Assembly (NCBI GenBank): GCA_020846195.1
Contig: JADLEJ010000058.1
Location: 1 to 44,102 of the forward strand
Reading direction: 5' to 3'
DNA length: 44,102 bases
From: Nitrospira sp.
Lineage (GTDB): Bacteria > Nitrospirota > Nitrospiria > Nitrospirales > Nitrospiraceae
Below, in pieces: positions 23,815 through 33,806 of the stretch; position 1 is the stretch's first letter; each line of letters starts with the position of its first letter. The notes beneath the pieces were generated by a model. It did no database searches, had not been told where the DNA came from, and saw nothing but the letters and a program-made list of their open reading frames with translations. The position numbers were made by a program, and so were the translations under genes.

Positions 23815-24291
23815 TTATCGTGGAATCTTTGGATGAGGAGAGTCGACGGGCAAATCGGTCGGCTTGCGTTCCCCGGACCCTTCATACCACCCACCGATCA
23901 GCAGGCCTTCTTCGAAGTAGAGATAGCGGTGTTTTACCTCGGCTGTACTGATCCAGTCTTCGAAAATCCATTCTTCACGCCGTAGGCCTTCTTTCGTGAA
24001 AGAGGTATTGATCGTTTGCGGCCCTCCCCAGGATTTGAGGACCTGGTCTTTCGACATGCCTGCCATCACCCGGCGCTGCTCAATGTGTTTCTGAAAGTCG
24101 GGGTCTCTTAGCTGAACGGCAAGAGGGACGACGACCATCATCAGAAATGCAAGCGTCAACCCTGCATAGATAATTTTTCGGACGAGAGGGCGTCGAATAA
24201 ACGATTGCTCGTCCTGGTCGACAGGGATTTGTTCGGGGGTAGAAGGCGTTTGTTCCATAGTCGTAATTGCTTTCTGAATGAGATCGCGCAT
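23815..24291 (-). CDS. Membrane-anchored BamE/SmpA-like protein
   Basis: The 158-residue protein has a polar N-terminal segment of about 37 residues, one transmembrane helix (IIYAGLTLAFLMMVVVPLAV), then a periplasmic domain with RRVMAGMSKDQVLKSWGGPQ, REEWIFEDW and HRYLYFEEGLLIGGW. The G-M-S-x-x-x-V-x-x-x-x-G-x-P pattern followed by strands resembles the BamE/SmpA fold, though without a lipobox. The start is uncertain: ATG 24291 or 24258, neither with a strong ribosome binding site. It is divergent from the DUF4124 gene. Confidence 0.65.
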   Translation of the reverse strand: MRDLIQKAITTMEQTPSTPEQIPVDQDEQSFIRRPLVRKIIYAGLTLAFLMMVVVPLAVQLRDPDFQKHIEQRRVMAGMSKDQVLKSWGGPQTINTSFTKEGLRREEWIFEDWISTAEVKHRYLYFEEGLLIGGWYEGSGERKPTDLPVDSPHPKIPR

Positions 24292-24346
24292 GCTAACTAA
24301 GGGGGGTAGGGCGAGTCAAGCTAACAGGGCAGGATCTCAGGATAAT

Positions 24347-24392
24347 TCAGCACGTAGCGCTGACCTGGATCGTGACAGTCTTAGCGTAAGAC
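24347..24392. promoter_or_regulatory. Two inverted repeats in a divergent intergenic region
   Basis: TCAGC at 24347-24351 pairs with GCTGA at 24359-24363. A perfect GTCTTA-GCG-TAAGAC lies at 24378-24392. Both are between two divergently transcribed envelope genes and could be operators; no regulator is known. Confidence 0.3.
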
Positions 24393-24417
24393 CACAAGCG
24401 CATGGATGAGGTCAACG

Positions 24418-25035
24418 ATGAAATGCACCGTCTCTCGGTTTAGACCAATTAGACTGCTGTTGGGATGGATCATGTTGGCCGGATTGTTGTTGGCAGGGCC
24501 AGCGTTGCTGCCGCCTCAGGCTCAGGCGACAACAATTTATTCTTATATCGATGAGCAAGGCAATCCGCGATTTAGCGATTCGATGGAAAATATTCCGGAG
24601 AAGTATCGGGGAAAAGTGAAGACTCATGAGCAGGCCGCGCCTCAAGAGCGTCCTGCGTCAGCCTTGGATTCGGTGCGGTCTGTGATCGCGCCGTTCAAGC
24701 AGAAAGCGGTGGAGTGGCTGGAGGGTTTCAGGGTGACGCTTCCCTCCACTTCTCCAAAGCCGTCGGCGGCGCCATTACAAGCGGCCGATATGCATACATC
24801 GCAGTCAAAAATCTTGAACTATGCGGGAGTGGCGGCGGTTGTCCTGTTGATCATGATGTATTTCAGCAAGAGCCAGCTGATGCGTCTCTTAGGGCTCTGT
24901 CTGCTCATTACGCTAGGATTCGCCACGCCAATTCTCCTCTATATCAGCGACGATGGGCCGATGACCAGTATGAAGGGGAAAACGATTGCCGCGGGGCAAG
25001 CGCAGCAGGATCGCCTCAAACAGGCGGCGCCTTAG
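24418..25035 (+). CDS. DUF4124 domain protein, exported and membrane-bound
   Basis: ATG 24418 is chosen because GAGGT lies 6-10 bases upstream; ATG 24406 is an alternative. The protein of 205 residues has a signal segment (LLLGWIMLAGLLLAGPALLP) cut near AQA. DUF4124 follows: TTIYSYIDEQGNPRFSDSME. A linker rich in Pro and Ala comes next, and two transmembrane helices (YAGVAAVVLLIMMYF and LMRLLGLCLLITLGFATPIL). DUF4124 is a small periplasmic beta domain of unknown function, common in Proteobacteria and Nitrospirota. It converges on the next gene, with only 7 bp between the stops. Confidence 0.8.
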   Translation: MKCTVSRFRPIRLLLGWIMLAGLLLAGPALLPPQAQATTIYSYIDEQGNPRFSDSMENIPEKYRGKVKTHEQAAPQERPASALDSVRSVIAPFKQKAVEWLEGFRVTLPSTSPKPSAAPLQAADMHTSQSKILNYAGVAAVVLLIMMYFSKSQLMRLLGLCLLITLGFATPILLYISDDGPMTSMKGKTIAAGQAQQDRLKQAAP

Positions 25036-25042
25036 CAGCGCC

Positions 25043-25852
25043 TTACTCAGCGTAGTGGGGCACCGGAATCTTTTTCGGTTGCGTCGTGGGCGAGGGTGTC
25101 ACTCGCTCTGCGAATTCTGGCGAGTAGGGATTCATGATGGCCTCGTGGGTGTGACGCTGACGCTGTCTCACCAGCTGGAGGCTTTGGGTGCCGATTTCCA
25201 TCCGGTCGATCGTTGCGCTTGCCGTCAGGCGGTCTGGCAAACCCTGAAGTGAAAATAACTGATACGTCAGCGTCCAATCCAGCTGCTCTTTCCCCTTTTC
25301 TTTAATTAAGAACCGCGCGGCGTCCGATGGAAGCCCTTTAAAAATGAGCACCCAGATATTGGAACGGAATGCCGGGGCCTTGGCGTCTCGGGAGGGGATA
25401 AATTCAGGAACCAGCGAGGGGACTTGGGCAATAGGAACCGGCGGTGAAAATTCAATATCCACCAGTTTCACAAAGAGGGGACGAGTCTCGCTCATATCGT
25501 TGGGGTCAATGGCGTAGGCGAAGGAGTAACGGATCTCGATGCCGTTTCGGGTGAAGGTGTAGACGTCTTCGCCGTTTTCCGGTGAAACCAGCTTGCTGAA
25601 GTATTTCTGCCAGTCTGTAATGGGGTAGTAGGTGAAGACCCGGAGGGCGGATTTTCTATCGCGCACCGCCTGAGGCATGCCCAGGCGTTCGTGGAGTTCT
25701 TTTTGCGTCAGGCCAAGGAAACCGTCTTCAAAATACGGTGCGGCCACAAGGCGGTGAGGGATACAGAGCAGAAACCCCAGGAGGAGCAGCCACGCGAGGT
25801 TGTGCTGAGCTCGTCGAGTCGGCAATGGCGTCCTCCGTACGATCGTCGGCAT
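25043..25852 (-). CDS. Secreted hypothetical protein with BamE-like N-terminal segment
   Basis: The 269-residue protein has an Arg-rich start and a signal core (NLAWLLLLGFLLCIPHRLVA). The mature part begins YFEDGFLGLTQKELHERLGM, with the G-L-T-x-x-x-L-x-x-x-x-G-x-P pattern seen in BamE/SmpA-type domains, then a beta-rich body (DVYTFTRNGIEIRYSFAYAI, FVKLVDIEFSPPVPIAQVPS). The C-terminus is polar with Pro and Thr. No firm family. Its start lies 42 bp from the -35 box of the divergent metH promoter. Confidence 0.6.
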   Translation of the reverse strand: MPTIVRRTPLPTRRAQHNLAWLLLLGFLLCIPHRLVAAPYFEDGFLGLTQKELHERLGMPQAVRDRKSALRVFTYYPITDWQKYFSKLVSPENGEDVYTFTRNGIEIRYSFAYAIDPNDMSETRPLFVKLVDIEFSPPVPIAQVPSLVPEFIPSRDAKAPAFRSNIWVLIFKGLPSDAARFLIKEKGKEQLDWTLTYQLFSLQGLPDRLTASATIDRMEIGTQSLQLVRQRQRHTHEAIMNPYSPEFAERVTPSPTTQPKKIPVPHYAE

Positions 25853-25893
25853 CGTATCGGCAGGGCGGAAGGTCTGTCAAGAAAGCGGTCTCC

Positions 25894-25922
25894 TTGCCGG
25901 TTGGAAACCCTTCCAGTATAAT
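25894..25922 (+). promoter_or_regulatory. Near-consensus sigma-70 promoter of metH
   Basis: TTGCCG at 25894-25899 and TATAAT at 25917-25922 are 17 bp apart. A start site near 25929 would leave a leader of only about 30 bases, too short for a cobalamin or SAM riboswitch. The ribosome binding site CAGGAG is at 25945-25950. Confidence 0.75.
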
Positions 25923-25950
25923 GGCCTTCTTGAAAAATTCGTGACAGGAG

Positions 25951-25968
25951 ATGCTTGCCAGTGAGTAA
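25951..25968 (+). other. Five-codon ATG mini-frame overlapping the metH start
   Basis: ATG at 25951 directly follows CAGGAG and reads MLASE then TAA at 25966-25968, overlapping the GTG start at 25961 in another frame. It could lower or couple metH initiation, or be chance. Confidence 0.25.
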
Positions 25969-28900
25969 TTCTTCACAGTTGCCGATTGAACAGCTGCTCA
26001 AGAGCCGGATTCTCATCCTCGATGGGGCGATGGGGACCATGATTCAGCAGCGAAAGCTGGATGAGGCGGCGTTCCGCGGCGAGCGATTCAAGGATTGGAC
26101 GCAGGACCTCAAGGGGCACAACGATCTGTTGAATATTACGCAGCCGGCCATCATTGAAGATATTCACCGGCAGTACCTCGAAGCCGGGGCCGATATTGTC
26201 GAAACGAATACGTTCAACTCGCAGGCAATCTCTCTGGCCGACTATCACATGGAGACCCTGGGCTATGAGTTGTCGAAGGCCGGGGCGGAGTGCGCCAAGC
26301 GGGCGGTTCTCACCGTGCAAGCGGCTCAACCGGGGCGGCAATGTTTTGTGGCTGGCGCGATCGGACCGACGACGAAGACATCGTCAATTTCGACGGATGT
26401 CAACAACTCGGCCGCCCGGGGAACGACGTATGAAGAATTGGTTGCCGCCTATAGCGACCAGGTTCGAGGTTTGCTTGACGGCGGGGCCGATCTCCTGCTT
26501 GTCGAAACCATTTTTGACACCCTCAATGCCAAGGCTGCGTTCTTTGCCATCCAACAGGTCTTCGACCAGGGTGGCCGCCGCGTGCCGGTCATGGCTTCTG
26601 TGACATTCATCCAAGCCGGCAGTAACCGTGGCGTGACGGGGCAAACTGTCGAAGCGTTCTGGAATTCGATCTCGCATGTGCCGTTGCTGAGCGTCGGGAT
26701 GAACTGTGCGCTGGGGCCGAAGGAAATGCGCCCGCTGATTGAGGAGCTGTCGAAGATTGCGCCGATCTTTATCAGTTCGCATCCGAACGCCGGATTGCCC
26801 AATCCGTTATTGCCCACGGGATTTCCAGAAACGCCCGAGACGCTTGCCCCGCAGTTGCGGGACTGGGCGCAGAGCGGCTGGCTCAATATTGTAGGCGGCT
26901 GCTGCGGGACCACGCCGGACCATATCAGAAAGATTGCCGAAGCTGTTAGGAGCATCAGGCCACGGCCGGTTCCAACGGTCGAGCCCTATACCCGGTTGAG
27001 CGGGCTTGAAGCAGTCATCCTTCGACCTAATTCGAACTTTGTCAATATCGGTGAGCGGACCAACGTGACCGGCTCGCCGGCCTTTTCAAAGCTGATCCTG
27101 GCCGGCGACTATGAAGCCGCATTATCGGTGGCGCGGCAACAAGTTGAAGGCGGCGCGCAGATTATCGATATCAACATGGACGAAGGCATGTTGGATTCCA
27201 AGGCGGCGATGGAGAAGTTTCTCCGTCTCATCGCCTCGGAGCCGGATATTTGCAAAGTGCCGATCATGGTCGACAGCTCCAAGTGGGAGGTGCTGGAGAC
27301 CGGTCTGAAAAATATTCAAGGCAAGGCCATCGTCAACAGCATCAGCCTTAAAGAGGGCGAACAGAAGTTTGTCGATCAGGCGACGCTGGTCCACCGATAC
27401 GGAGCCGCTGTTGTCGTCATGGCCTTCGATGAGCAGGGGCAGGCCGACACCTTGGAGCGAAAGAAAGAAATCTGCGCGCGTTCCTATAAGATTCTGACGG
27501 AGCGGGTGGGCCTGCCAGCGACCGATATTATCTTCGACCCGAACATTTTAACCGTTGCGACCGGCATCGAGGAGCATAACGACTATGCGGTGAATTTCAT
27601 TGAGGCGACTCGCTGGATTAAACAGAATTTGCCTGGCGCCAAGGTCAGCGGCGGCATCAGTAACATCTCGTTCTCGTTCCGCGGGAACAACGTGGTCCGA
27701 GAAGCGATGCACGCGGCGTTTCTCTATCATGCCATCAAGGCCGGTCTCGATATGGGGATCGTCAATGCTGGTCAGTTGGCGGTGTACGAAGAGATTCCCA
27801 AGGACCTGCTCGAACTGGTTGAGGATGTGTTGCTGAATCGGCGGCCTGACGCCACCGAGCGGCTGGTGAGCTTTGCCGAGACGGTGAAGCAAAAGGGGAA
27901 GGCCGTTGTCAAAGACGATGAGTGGCGCAAGGGGACGGTCGAAGAGCGTCTCTCGCATGCGTTGGTCAAAGGCATTACGGATTATATCGATCAGGATACG
28001 GAGGAGGCGCGGCAGAAATATCCGAAGCCGCTGTCCGTCATCGAGGGGCCGTTGATGGCCGGGATGAACATCGTCGGCGATCTCTTCGGATCCGGCAAGA
28101 TGTTTTTGCCGCAAGTGGTGAAGAGCGCCCGGGTCATGAAAAAGTCTGTCGCCTATCTCATGCCCTTCATGGAAGAGGAGAAGAAGCGAGTGGGGGGGTA
28201 TCAGGCGCAGGGGAAGGTGTTGCTCGCTACCGTGAAAGGCGACGTGCATGACATTGGCAAGAACATCGTCGGCGTGGTGCTGGGTTGCAATAACTATGAG
28301 GTGATTGATCTCGGCGTGATGGTGCCCTGTGAAAAGATTTTGGCAGCCGCGAAGGATCTCAATGTTGACGTAATCGGATTGAGCGGCCTTATCACGCCGT
28401 CACTCGATGAAATGGTGCATGTGGCCAAGGAAATGACCCGCGAAGGATTGACCGTGCCGCTGCTCATTGGCGGAGCGACGACCAGCAAGGCCCATACAGC
28501 GGTGAAGATTGCCCCATCCTATGCGCCGTCGGTTGTCCATGTGTTGGATGCCTCGCGCGCGGTGGGTGTGGTGGGAAGCCTCATCAGTCCGTCGCAGAAG
28601 CCAGGGTTTGTGCAGCAGGTGCGGGACGATTACGAGCGGATGAGGCAGGCGCATCAAGCTCGTGGCGCCAAACCGGTGTTGCCGATCGCAAAGGCGCGCG
28701 CGAACCGGCTCGCGACGGACTGGGCAACCACCGAGATTCCTGTGCCGTCATTCCTGGGTGTGCGGACAATCGACGAGCAGCCATTAGGCGAACTGGTGCC
28801 TTTCATCGATTGGTCGCCGTTTTTCCATACCTGGGAACTCAAAGGTCGGTATCCCACGATTTTTGACGACGGCACAGTTGGCCCGAGGGCGAAGGAGCTG

Positions 28901-29656
28901 TACGACGATGCGCGCCGGTTGCTGGATGAGATCATCCAGAAGAAATTATTGACGGCGAAGGGAGTGTACGGGTTCTTTGCCGCTGCAAGTGCGGGCGACG
29001 ATATTGAACTCTTTCGCGATGGTGCTTGTACGGAGAAAGCCACGACGATTCATACGCTCCGACAGCAATCTGAAAAACCTCAAGGCCAGCCGAATCTCGC
29101 GTTGGCCGACTATGTGGCGCCGTATGATTCAGGCCGAAAAGATCATCTTGGGGCCTTCGCGGTGACGGCAGGCATTGGCCTAGATGAACTTTGCCGGCGC
29201 TTCGACCAGGATCATGACGACTACAATTCTATTATGGCGAAAGCCTTGGCCGATCGTCTGGCAGAAGCCTTCGCGGAATTTCTCCACAAACGAGTCCGCG
29301 ATGAATGGGGCTATGGAAAGCAGGAGACATTGTCACTCGAAGAGCTGATTCATGAAAAGTATCGTGGCATTCGCCCGGCGCCAGGCTATCCGGCTTGCCC
29401 TGACCATACTGAAAAGCGGCTTCTGTTCGATCTCTTGCAAGTCGAACGGAGCGCCGGCATTACTTTGACGGAAAGCTTCGCGATGTTGCCGGCGGCGGCG
29501 GTGAGTGGCTTCTACTTCGCTCATCCAGAAGCGAAATACTTTGCCGTGGGAAAAATCGGGAAGGATCAAGTCGAAGACTACGCCCGCCGGAAAGAGATGG
29601 ACCTGCATACAGTTGAGCGATGGCTGTCGCCAAACCTCAACTATGAGCCTGCCTAG
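25961..29656 (+). CDS. metH: Cobalamin-dependent methionine synthase
   Basis: The protein is about 1231 residues from GTG 25961 (MSNSSQLP); a TTG at 25955 is closer to the CAGGAG site. All four modules are present. The homocysteine domain has zinc ligands Cys249 (NCALG) and Cys314-Cys315 (GGCCGTT). The methyltetrahydrofolate domain has [17 protein letters not shown]. The cobalamin cap and Rossmann domain have GDVHDIGKN with axial His763 and [13 protein letters not shown]. The SAM-dependent reactivation domain follows, with [20 protein letters not shown]. The enzyme moves methyl from methyltetrahydrofolate to homocysteine through B12. Full length and intact motifs indicate a working enzyme, so the cell must make or import B12. 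Confidence 0.97.
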   Translation: MSNSSQLPIEQLLKSRILILDGAMGTMIQQRKLDEAAFRGERFKDWTQDLKGHNDLLNITQPAIIEDIHRQYLEAGADIVETNTFNSQAISLADYHMETLGYELSKAGAECAKRAVLTVQAAQPGRQCFVAGAIGPTTKTSSISTDVNNSAARGTTYEELVAAYSDQVRGLLDGGADLLLVETIFDTLNAKAAFFAIQQVFDQGGRRVPVMASVTFIQAGSNRGVTGQTVEAFWNSISHVPLLSVGMNCALGPKEMRPLIEELSKIAPIFISSHPNAGLPNPLLPTGFPETPETLAPQLRDWAQSGWLNIVGGCCGTTPDHIRKIAEAVRSIRPRPVPTVEPYTRLSGLEAVILRPNSNFVNIGERTNVTGSPAFSKLILAGDYEAALSVARQQVEGGAQIIDINMDEGMLDSKAAMEKFLRLIASEPDICKVPIMVDSSKWEVLETGLKNIQGKAIVNSISLKEGEQKFVDQATLVHRYGAAVVVMAFDEQGQADTLERKKEICARSYKILTERVGLPATDIIFDPNILTVATGIEEHNDYAVNFIEATRWIKQNLPGAKVSGGISNISFSFRGNNVVREAMHAAFLYHAIKAGLDMGIVNAGQLAVYEEIPKDLLELVEDVLLNRRPDATERLVSFAETVKQKGKAVVKDDEWRKGTVEERLSHALVKGITDYIDQDTEEARQKYPKPLSVIEGPLMAGMNIVGDLFGSGKMFLPQVVKSARVMKKSVAYLMPFMEEEKKRVGGYQAQGKVLLATVKGDVHDIGKNIVGVVLGCNNYEVIDLGVMVPCEKILAAAKDLNVDVIGLSGLITPSLDEMVHVAKEMTREGLTVPLLIGGATTSKAHTAVKIAPSYAPSVVHVLDASRAVGVVGSLISPSQKPGFVQQVRDDYERMRQAHQARGAKPVLPIAKARANRLATDWATTEIPVPSFLGVRTIDEQPLGELVPFIDWSPFFHTWELKGRYPTIFDDGTVGPRAKELYDDARRLLDEIIQKKLLTAKGVYGFFAAASAGDDIELFRDGACTEKATTIHTLRQQSEKPQGQPNLALADYVAPYDSGRKDHLGAFAVTAGIGLDELCRRFDQDHDDYNSIMAKALADRLAEAFAEFLHKRVRDEWGYGKQETLSLEELIHEKYRGIRPAPGYPACPDHTEKRLLFDLLQVERSAGITLTESFAMLPAAAVSGFYFAHPEAKYFAVGKIGKDQVEDYARRKEMDLHTVERWLSPNLNYEPA

Positions 29657-29729
29657 CGGTCGCTTGTGGCTAAATTCTAAAACCCTGTCGAAGTGTGTTC
29701 ACCGCGTACGCTCGCTGACGAGATTTGAG

Positions 29730-30236
29730 CTAGACGGCAGTCACGAGCCTATCGTCTGCCGCACACTGGCGGACGGTTTGGAGTGCCTGAAAAATCGACC
29801 GATAGCGGGCTTCAGACCAGGCGTTGAAAGACTCCGCTTCGGCAAACACGAGATCCCACGCTTTTACGGGATCGAGTAACAAGAGGCGTTGGGTTTGATC
29901 GTCCGTAGAGAGATGGACGACCAGGACCCCAGAGTTTCCGGTCAGGCTAATGTCGGTGAAGACATGGATTTTCTCCGAGGCCGGAAGATGGCTGTCTCGC
30001 AATGCCGCTTCCGCGATGGGTTCGTAGAGGCGATGCAGAAACTGTGCAGTGATTTCATGAGCGTTAGAGGGGCCTAAGAGTCGTGGATTGGGTTTTTCGC
30101 CAAATAGATTTTCGGTCAAGTACGTCGCGGCTTCCCACGTTGGCATCATGCCGGAGGCAACTAGAGCTTCGCAAAGATAGGCGATCCAATTCCGGCTTGT
30201 AGTACGTGGGTGGATCGCAGTCGGTTTCTTGGCCAT
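29730..30236 (-). CDS. Hypothetical protein, 168 aa
   Basis: ATG 30236 (MAKKPTAIHPRTTSRNW) has AAAGGG ten bases upstream; an ATG at 30254 adds six residues but lacks a site. The protein is soluble, helical at the N-terminus (NWIAYLCEALVASGMMPTWE), then alpha-beta (KIHVFTDISLTGNSGVLVVH). No known domain is seen. It converges on metH and lies 127 bp downstream of the HD-GYP gene on the same strand; no shared function is evident. Confidence 0.6.
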   Translation of the reverse strand: MAKKPTAIHPRTTSRNWIAYLCEALVASGMMPTWEAATYLTENLFGEKPNPRLLGPSNAHEITAQFLHRLYEPIAEAALRDSHLPASEKIHVFTDISLTGNSGVLVVHLSTDDQTQRLLLLDPVKAWDLVFAEAESFNAWSEARYRSIFQALQTVRQCAADDRLVTAV

Positions 30237-30363
30237 GGATGGCAACCCTTTCATCGTCGTGGTCGGTCTGAGGCCGTGCGGGCAAACGCGGCGGCGGTAT
30301 GCGCTGAAGTAAAAAAAGTATATCGGCGAGGGAAAATCTGGTCAACGAATTGCGAAGAACGCG

Positions 30364-31503
30364 CTAAGCGGCAGTGGCGTCTTGCCGGGAGTGGTCGGCA
30401 TATTGTTCGTGGATGCGGCGAAGATCTTCGGGATTCGAGAGAAATAGATCGAGCAAGTTAGGGTCGAAATGTTTGCCGCGCTCTTGAACCATCAAGTCGC
30501 GGGCGTGCTCAAAGTCGAAAGCCGGTTTATAGACCCGTGCTGTGGTCAGGGCATCGAAGTTGTCGGCGATAGAGGCAATACGCCCTTCGATGGGGATCTC
30601 TTCGCCTTTCAATTTGCGGGGGTATCCGGTTCCGTCATACCGTTCGTGATGGGTCCAGGCAATGATCGCGGCGACTTTGAGAAGCTCGGAGTCCGATCCA
30701 GTGAGGATCTTATAGCCGATTTCGGCGTGTTGGGAGATGACGTCGAACTCAGCGGCGGTAAATTTCCCTGGCTTGAGCAGCACATGATCGGGGGTGCCGA
30801 TTTTTCCGATGTCATGCATCGGGCTTGCGGTGCGAATCAGATCGACTCGCTCTGGAGCCAGGCCAACCTTGCGCGCCAGTAATTCGCAATAGTGGCTCAT
30901 TCGCTGGATATGCTGGGCGGTAGAGCAGTCACGAAACTCAGCGGCAATAGCCAATCGTTGGATGGTTTCTTCCCGGGAGAGACGGAGTTCTTTCTCGCTG
31001 CGCTCTAACCACTCAAGGGCTTGCTGCAACGCCATCGTTCTGGTTCTGACAATTTCTTCAAGATTATCCCGATGTAAGCGGTTTTCCATTTCCAGCCGGC
31101 GGCGGCGCAAGGCATTGGCGACATCGATCAGTACCTCGTTCGATTCGAAGGGCTTGACGATATAGCCGAACGCTCCCATGTCGAGAGCCGCGTTCGCCAG
31201 CACGGAGCTATCGAGGCCGGTAACCATGATGGCGGCAATATGTGGGCGGTCCACGAGTAGATTTCTGACGAGATCCATCCCGGATTCCCCTGGCATATTT
31301 ACGTCGCACAGCATTAAGGCAAAGGGTTGTTCATCTATCCGCTGCCGGGCTTCGCGTGCGTCGGCTGCGAGTGTGACCGCATAGCCATGGGTTTGGAGCA
31401 TATAGCCAAGTAGGCGGCGAATGGGTTCTTCATCGTCGACGACCAGAATATTCCGGTTTTCAAGGAGGGCTTGTTGCGCGTCTCGATCAGGCAAAGTAGG
31501 CAT
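30364..31503 (-). CDS. Response regulator with HD-GYP domain (c-di-GMP phosphodiesterase)
   Basis: The 379-residue protein has a receiver domain at residues 18-135, with acidic pocket DD near 23-24, phosphoacceptor Asp67 (LMLCDVNMP), and Lys117 in VKPFE. A coiled coil at about 137-180 leads to an HD-GYP domain with H230-D231 (MHDIGKIG) and HHERYDGTGYP at 285-295. The order matches RpfG-type regulators, which hydrolyse cyclic di-GMP when phosphorylated. No histidine kinase is adjacent, so its partner is elsewhere. All catalytic residues are present. Likely outputs are biofilm, motility or adhesion, which may matter for the adhesin-like tpsA further on, though no direct link is shown. Confidence 0.94.
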   Translation of the reverse strand: MPTLPDRDAQQALLENRNILVVDDEEPIRRLLGYMLQTHGYAVTLAADAREARQRIDEQPFALMLCDVNMPGESGMDLVRNLLVDRPHIAAIMVTGLDSSVLANAALDMGAFGYIVKPFESNEVLIDVANALRRRRLEMENRLHRDNLEEIVRTRTMALQQALEWLERSEKELRLSREETIQRLAIAAEFRDCSTAQHIQRMSHYCELLARKVGLAPERVDLIRTASPMHDIGKIGTPDHVLLKPGKFTAAEFDVISQHAEIGYKILTGSDSELLKVAAIIAWTHHERYDGTGYPRKLKGEEIPIEGRIASIADNFDALTTARVYKPAFDFEHARDLMVQERGKHFDPNLLDLFLSNPEDLRRIHEQYADHSRQDATAA

Positions 31504-31886
31504 GGAGTAATTGTGAGATCTCAGTTGAAAGACTGGTGTTGTGTCGAATCATTATCGGTTTGTTCGGTGGACTCTTGAGAGTCGCATGAACTACCAGCAG
31601 GTCTGCACCTCTTGTGCCAATCAATAGCGGCGGTGCACCAAAGGGTTCCGCGCTCTGCAATCTATGACTTTCAGGACTGAGCGTCGCATGAAAAACCTTT
31701 GCCAGCAAGCCGTTCGTGTCTTTTAGTCAGAGTCGTTCCTTTGTGGTGCGATGAAGAAACAGTGGTTGAGTCAACTGTAATTTGTACAGAATGTGTCTAT
31801 GGCATAGGCGTATTTCGTACAATTTAGAGAGTCTTTAGAGAGCCGTGCGGAGTAGCGATTGATCCTGAAGGTCGCTGTCTGCTGGT
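31504..31886. other. Intergenic region before rph, no supported gene
   Basis: This divergent spacer is 450 bp in total. Visible features are a tandem TTTAGAGAG pair at 31823-31831 and 31834-31842, and a loose inverted pair around GTAC (31785 and 31818 regions). A short open frame on the minus strand overlaps the regulator start but has no good start site or recognisable product. Confidence 0.4.
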
Positions 31887-31915
31887 TTGCGCTTTGAGCA
31901 GGGCTTCACTATAAT
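31887..31915 (+). promoter_or_regulatory. Sigma-70 type promoter of rph-rdgB
   Basis: TTGCGC at 31887-31892 and TATAAT at 31910-31915 with 17-bp spacing. Start near 31922 gives a leader of about 32 bases with GGGGAG at 31942-31947 before the ATG at 31954. Confidence 0.65.
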
Positions 31916-31953
31916 TCCATCCTCACTTTTTGATGACGGAAGGGGAGTATGCG

Positions 31954-32697
31954 ATGAGTGCGGTAGCCGGACTAGTTCGATTTGACGGGCGACGAAAAGA
32001 CCAGCATCGGCCGGTCAAAGTCACGAGAAATTTCACCAAACATGCTGAAGGCTCTGTTCTCATTGAAATGGGGGAGACCAAGGTCATTTGTACGGCCTCG
32101 ATTGAGGAGAAAGTGCCGCCGTTTCTGAAGGGCAAAGGAAGCGGATGGGTCACCGCCGAATATTCCATGCTCCCGCGCGCGACTCATGAGCGGACTTCCC
32201 GGGAAGCCGTCAAGGGAAAGCAGGGCGGGCGAACGCTGGAGATCCAGCGGCTGGTTGGGCGGGCGTTGCGATCCGTGACCGATATGACACAGATGGGCGA
32301 GCGGAGCATTTGGATCGATTGCGATGTGATTCAGGCCGACGGGGGAACGAGAACCGCGTCGATTACCGGGGCGTTCATTGCGCTGGCCGATGCGTTCGCC
32401 GTGTTGAAGAAGAAGGATTTGATCAAGCGTCTTCCGCTGACCGACTATCTGGCGGCGATTAGTGTGGGAAAAGTGGGCGGAGAAGTGATGGTCGATTTAG
32501 CCTATACCGAAGATTCAATGGCTGAAGTCGATATGAATTTGGTCATGACTGGCCGCGGTCAGTATGTTGAAGTTCAAGGAACTGCGGAAAAGACGCCGTT
32601 TGCCAAGCATGATATGGACGAGTTCTTGAATCTCGGCTGGCAGGCGATTCAACGGCTCACCGCGATTCAAAAAGAGTTGATCGGTTCGCTGGATTAA
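31954..32697 (+). CDS. rph: Ribonuclease PH
   Basis: The 247-residue protein is annotated from ATG 31954 ([20 protein letters not shown]), which has GGGGAG six bases away; earlier in-frame starts at 31930 and 31933 lack a site. The RNase PH fold is clear: FDGRRKDQ and [36 protein letters not shown], and [15 protein letters not shown] (phosphate-binding Arg), then [20 protein letters not shown]. It trims tRNA 3' ends using phosphate. It is 10 bp before rdgB, a common pairing, and a tRNA gene follows. Confidence 0.97.
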   Translation: MSAVAGLVRFDGRRKDQHRPVKVTRNFTKHAEGSVLIEMGETKVICTASIEEKVPPFLKGKGSGWVTAEYSMLPRATHERTSREAVKGKQGGRTLEIQRLVGRALRSVTDMTQMGERSIWIDCDVIQADGGTRTASITGAFIALADAFAVLKKKDLIKRLPLTDYLAAISVGKVGGEVMVDLAYTEDSMAEVDMNLVMTGRGQYVEVQGTAEKTPFAKHDMDEFLNLGWQAIQRLTAIQKELIGSLD

Positions 32698-32707
32698 TAG
32701 GACTATT

Positions 32708-33315
32708 GTGATAACGGAGATTGTCTTAGCGACTCGAAATCGGCATAAGGGGGAAGAACTGGCGGCTTTGCTCGGTGATCTGGGCATCCGCATTCGCACC
32801 CTGGACGATTTCCCTGGGGCGCCGGAAGTGGAAGAAGACGGGTTGACCTGCGAAGCCAATGCCGTGAAGAAGGCCACAGAGATTTCGCGAGTGACCGGTC
32901 TTACAGCTGTGGCCGACGATACCGGGTTGGAGGTCGATGCGTTGGATGGGCGTCCTGGCGTGCATGCTGCCCGTTATGCCGGCGAAGACGCTACGTACGA
33001 GGATAATTGCAGGAAACTGATTCGAGAACTTTCCGGAGTGCCTCGCGAGCGGCGTACCGCGCGATTTATCACCATTGCAGCCATTGTCGTGCCAGGCGAA
33101 CCGGCTCAAGTGGCGTCTGGTTCGCTAACAGGATATATTACGGAAGTTCCGGCCGGATCCCGAGGATTTGGCTATGACCCTGTTTTTTATGTGCCGGAAC
33201 TTGGAGCGACGTTAGCTGAAATTTCTGCTGAACAGAAGAACCGTGTTAGTCATCGCGCCAAGGCCTTTCTGCAAGCCAAGGAACTTCTTCGTGTGCGGCA
33301 GTCTGAGAGTATCGT

Positions 33316-33325
<10 letters not shown>
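32708..33325 (+). CDS. rdgB: XTP/dITP diphosphatase
   Basis: The 205-residue protein starts at GTG 32708 ([18 protein letters not shown]). Substrate and metal motifs of the Ham1/RdgB family are present: [49 protein letters not shown] and VSHRAKA. It removes non-canonical purine triphosphates (XTP, dITP) from the nucleotide pool. The last three codons and stop (TAG 33323-33325) overlap the 5' end of the tRNA-Pro gene by ten bases, so the transcript must be processed to yield either product. It is co-transcribed with rph. Confidence 0.96.
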
Positions 33326-33392
<67 letters not shown>

Positions 33393-33427
33393 CCTACCGC
33401 GATCTGGCAAACCGATCGCGCATCTAT

Positions 33428-33459
33428 ACTGCTGAGGCTTCAGCGGTCTTCGTTTTTTT
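33428..33459 (+). terminator. Intrinsic terminator after tRNA-Pro
   Basis: An 8-bp stem (33428-33435 with 33440-33447, one G-T pair) and a GGCT loop are followed by CTTCG and seven T at 33453-33459. A second 7-bp hairpin (CGCGATC/GATCGCG, 33398-33420) precedes it and may help 3' processing of the tRNA. Confidence 0.8.
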
Positions 33460-33806
33460 CCCCTTACCTAGACTAATTTCTAAATCGGCTCTCAGTCTGC
33501 AACGTCAGTTTCTGATGGGATAGTACCGTCTTCCCTCGGCACGCGAAGGGGAGTCTGTCTCTCGCGCGAGTACCTGCGCATCCTCATTTAGCTCCATAAG
33601 TTCGAGCCTGTTTCGTTCAAGTCGATCGCTTTTATCCGTATTTACATGTTGTTAGGTGGAGTCGATGTAGTGAAGAGGGATTCATTCACTCAAGTGAAAC
33701 GAATAGATACCGACATTATACAAAGAGCGGCAATGAATACAGACGGTACTCGATAGACCCAAACAAGCCTTCGGTCAGGGCTATTAGGATCAGACTGCCA
33801 AAGGAA
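33460..33806 (+). promoter_or_regulatory. Upstream region of tpsB with an imperfect palindrome
   Basis: No gene is seen in 347 bp. Base composition is richer in A+T than the neighbours. An interrupted palindrome centred near 33691 pairs ATTC-TCACT with AGTGA-GAAT (33680-33704). It may be an operator for the tps genes. No convincing -35/-10 pair was found. Confidence 0.35.

Noticed and set aside
31487..31708. 73-codon minus-strand frame ahead of the HD-GYP regulator
   Set aside because: It overlaps the regulator start, has no clear ribosome binding site and no recognisable product.
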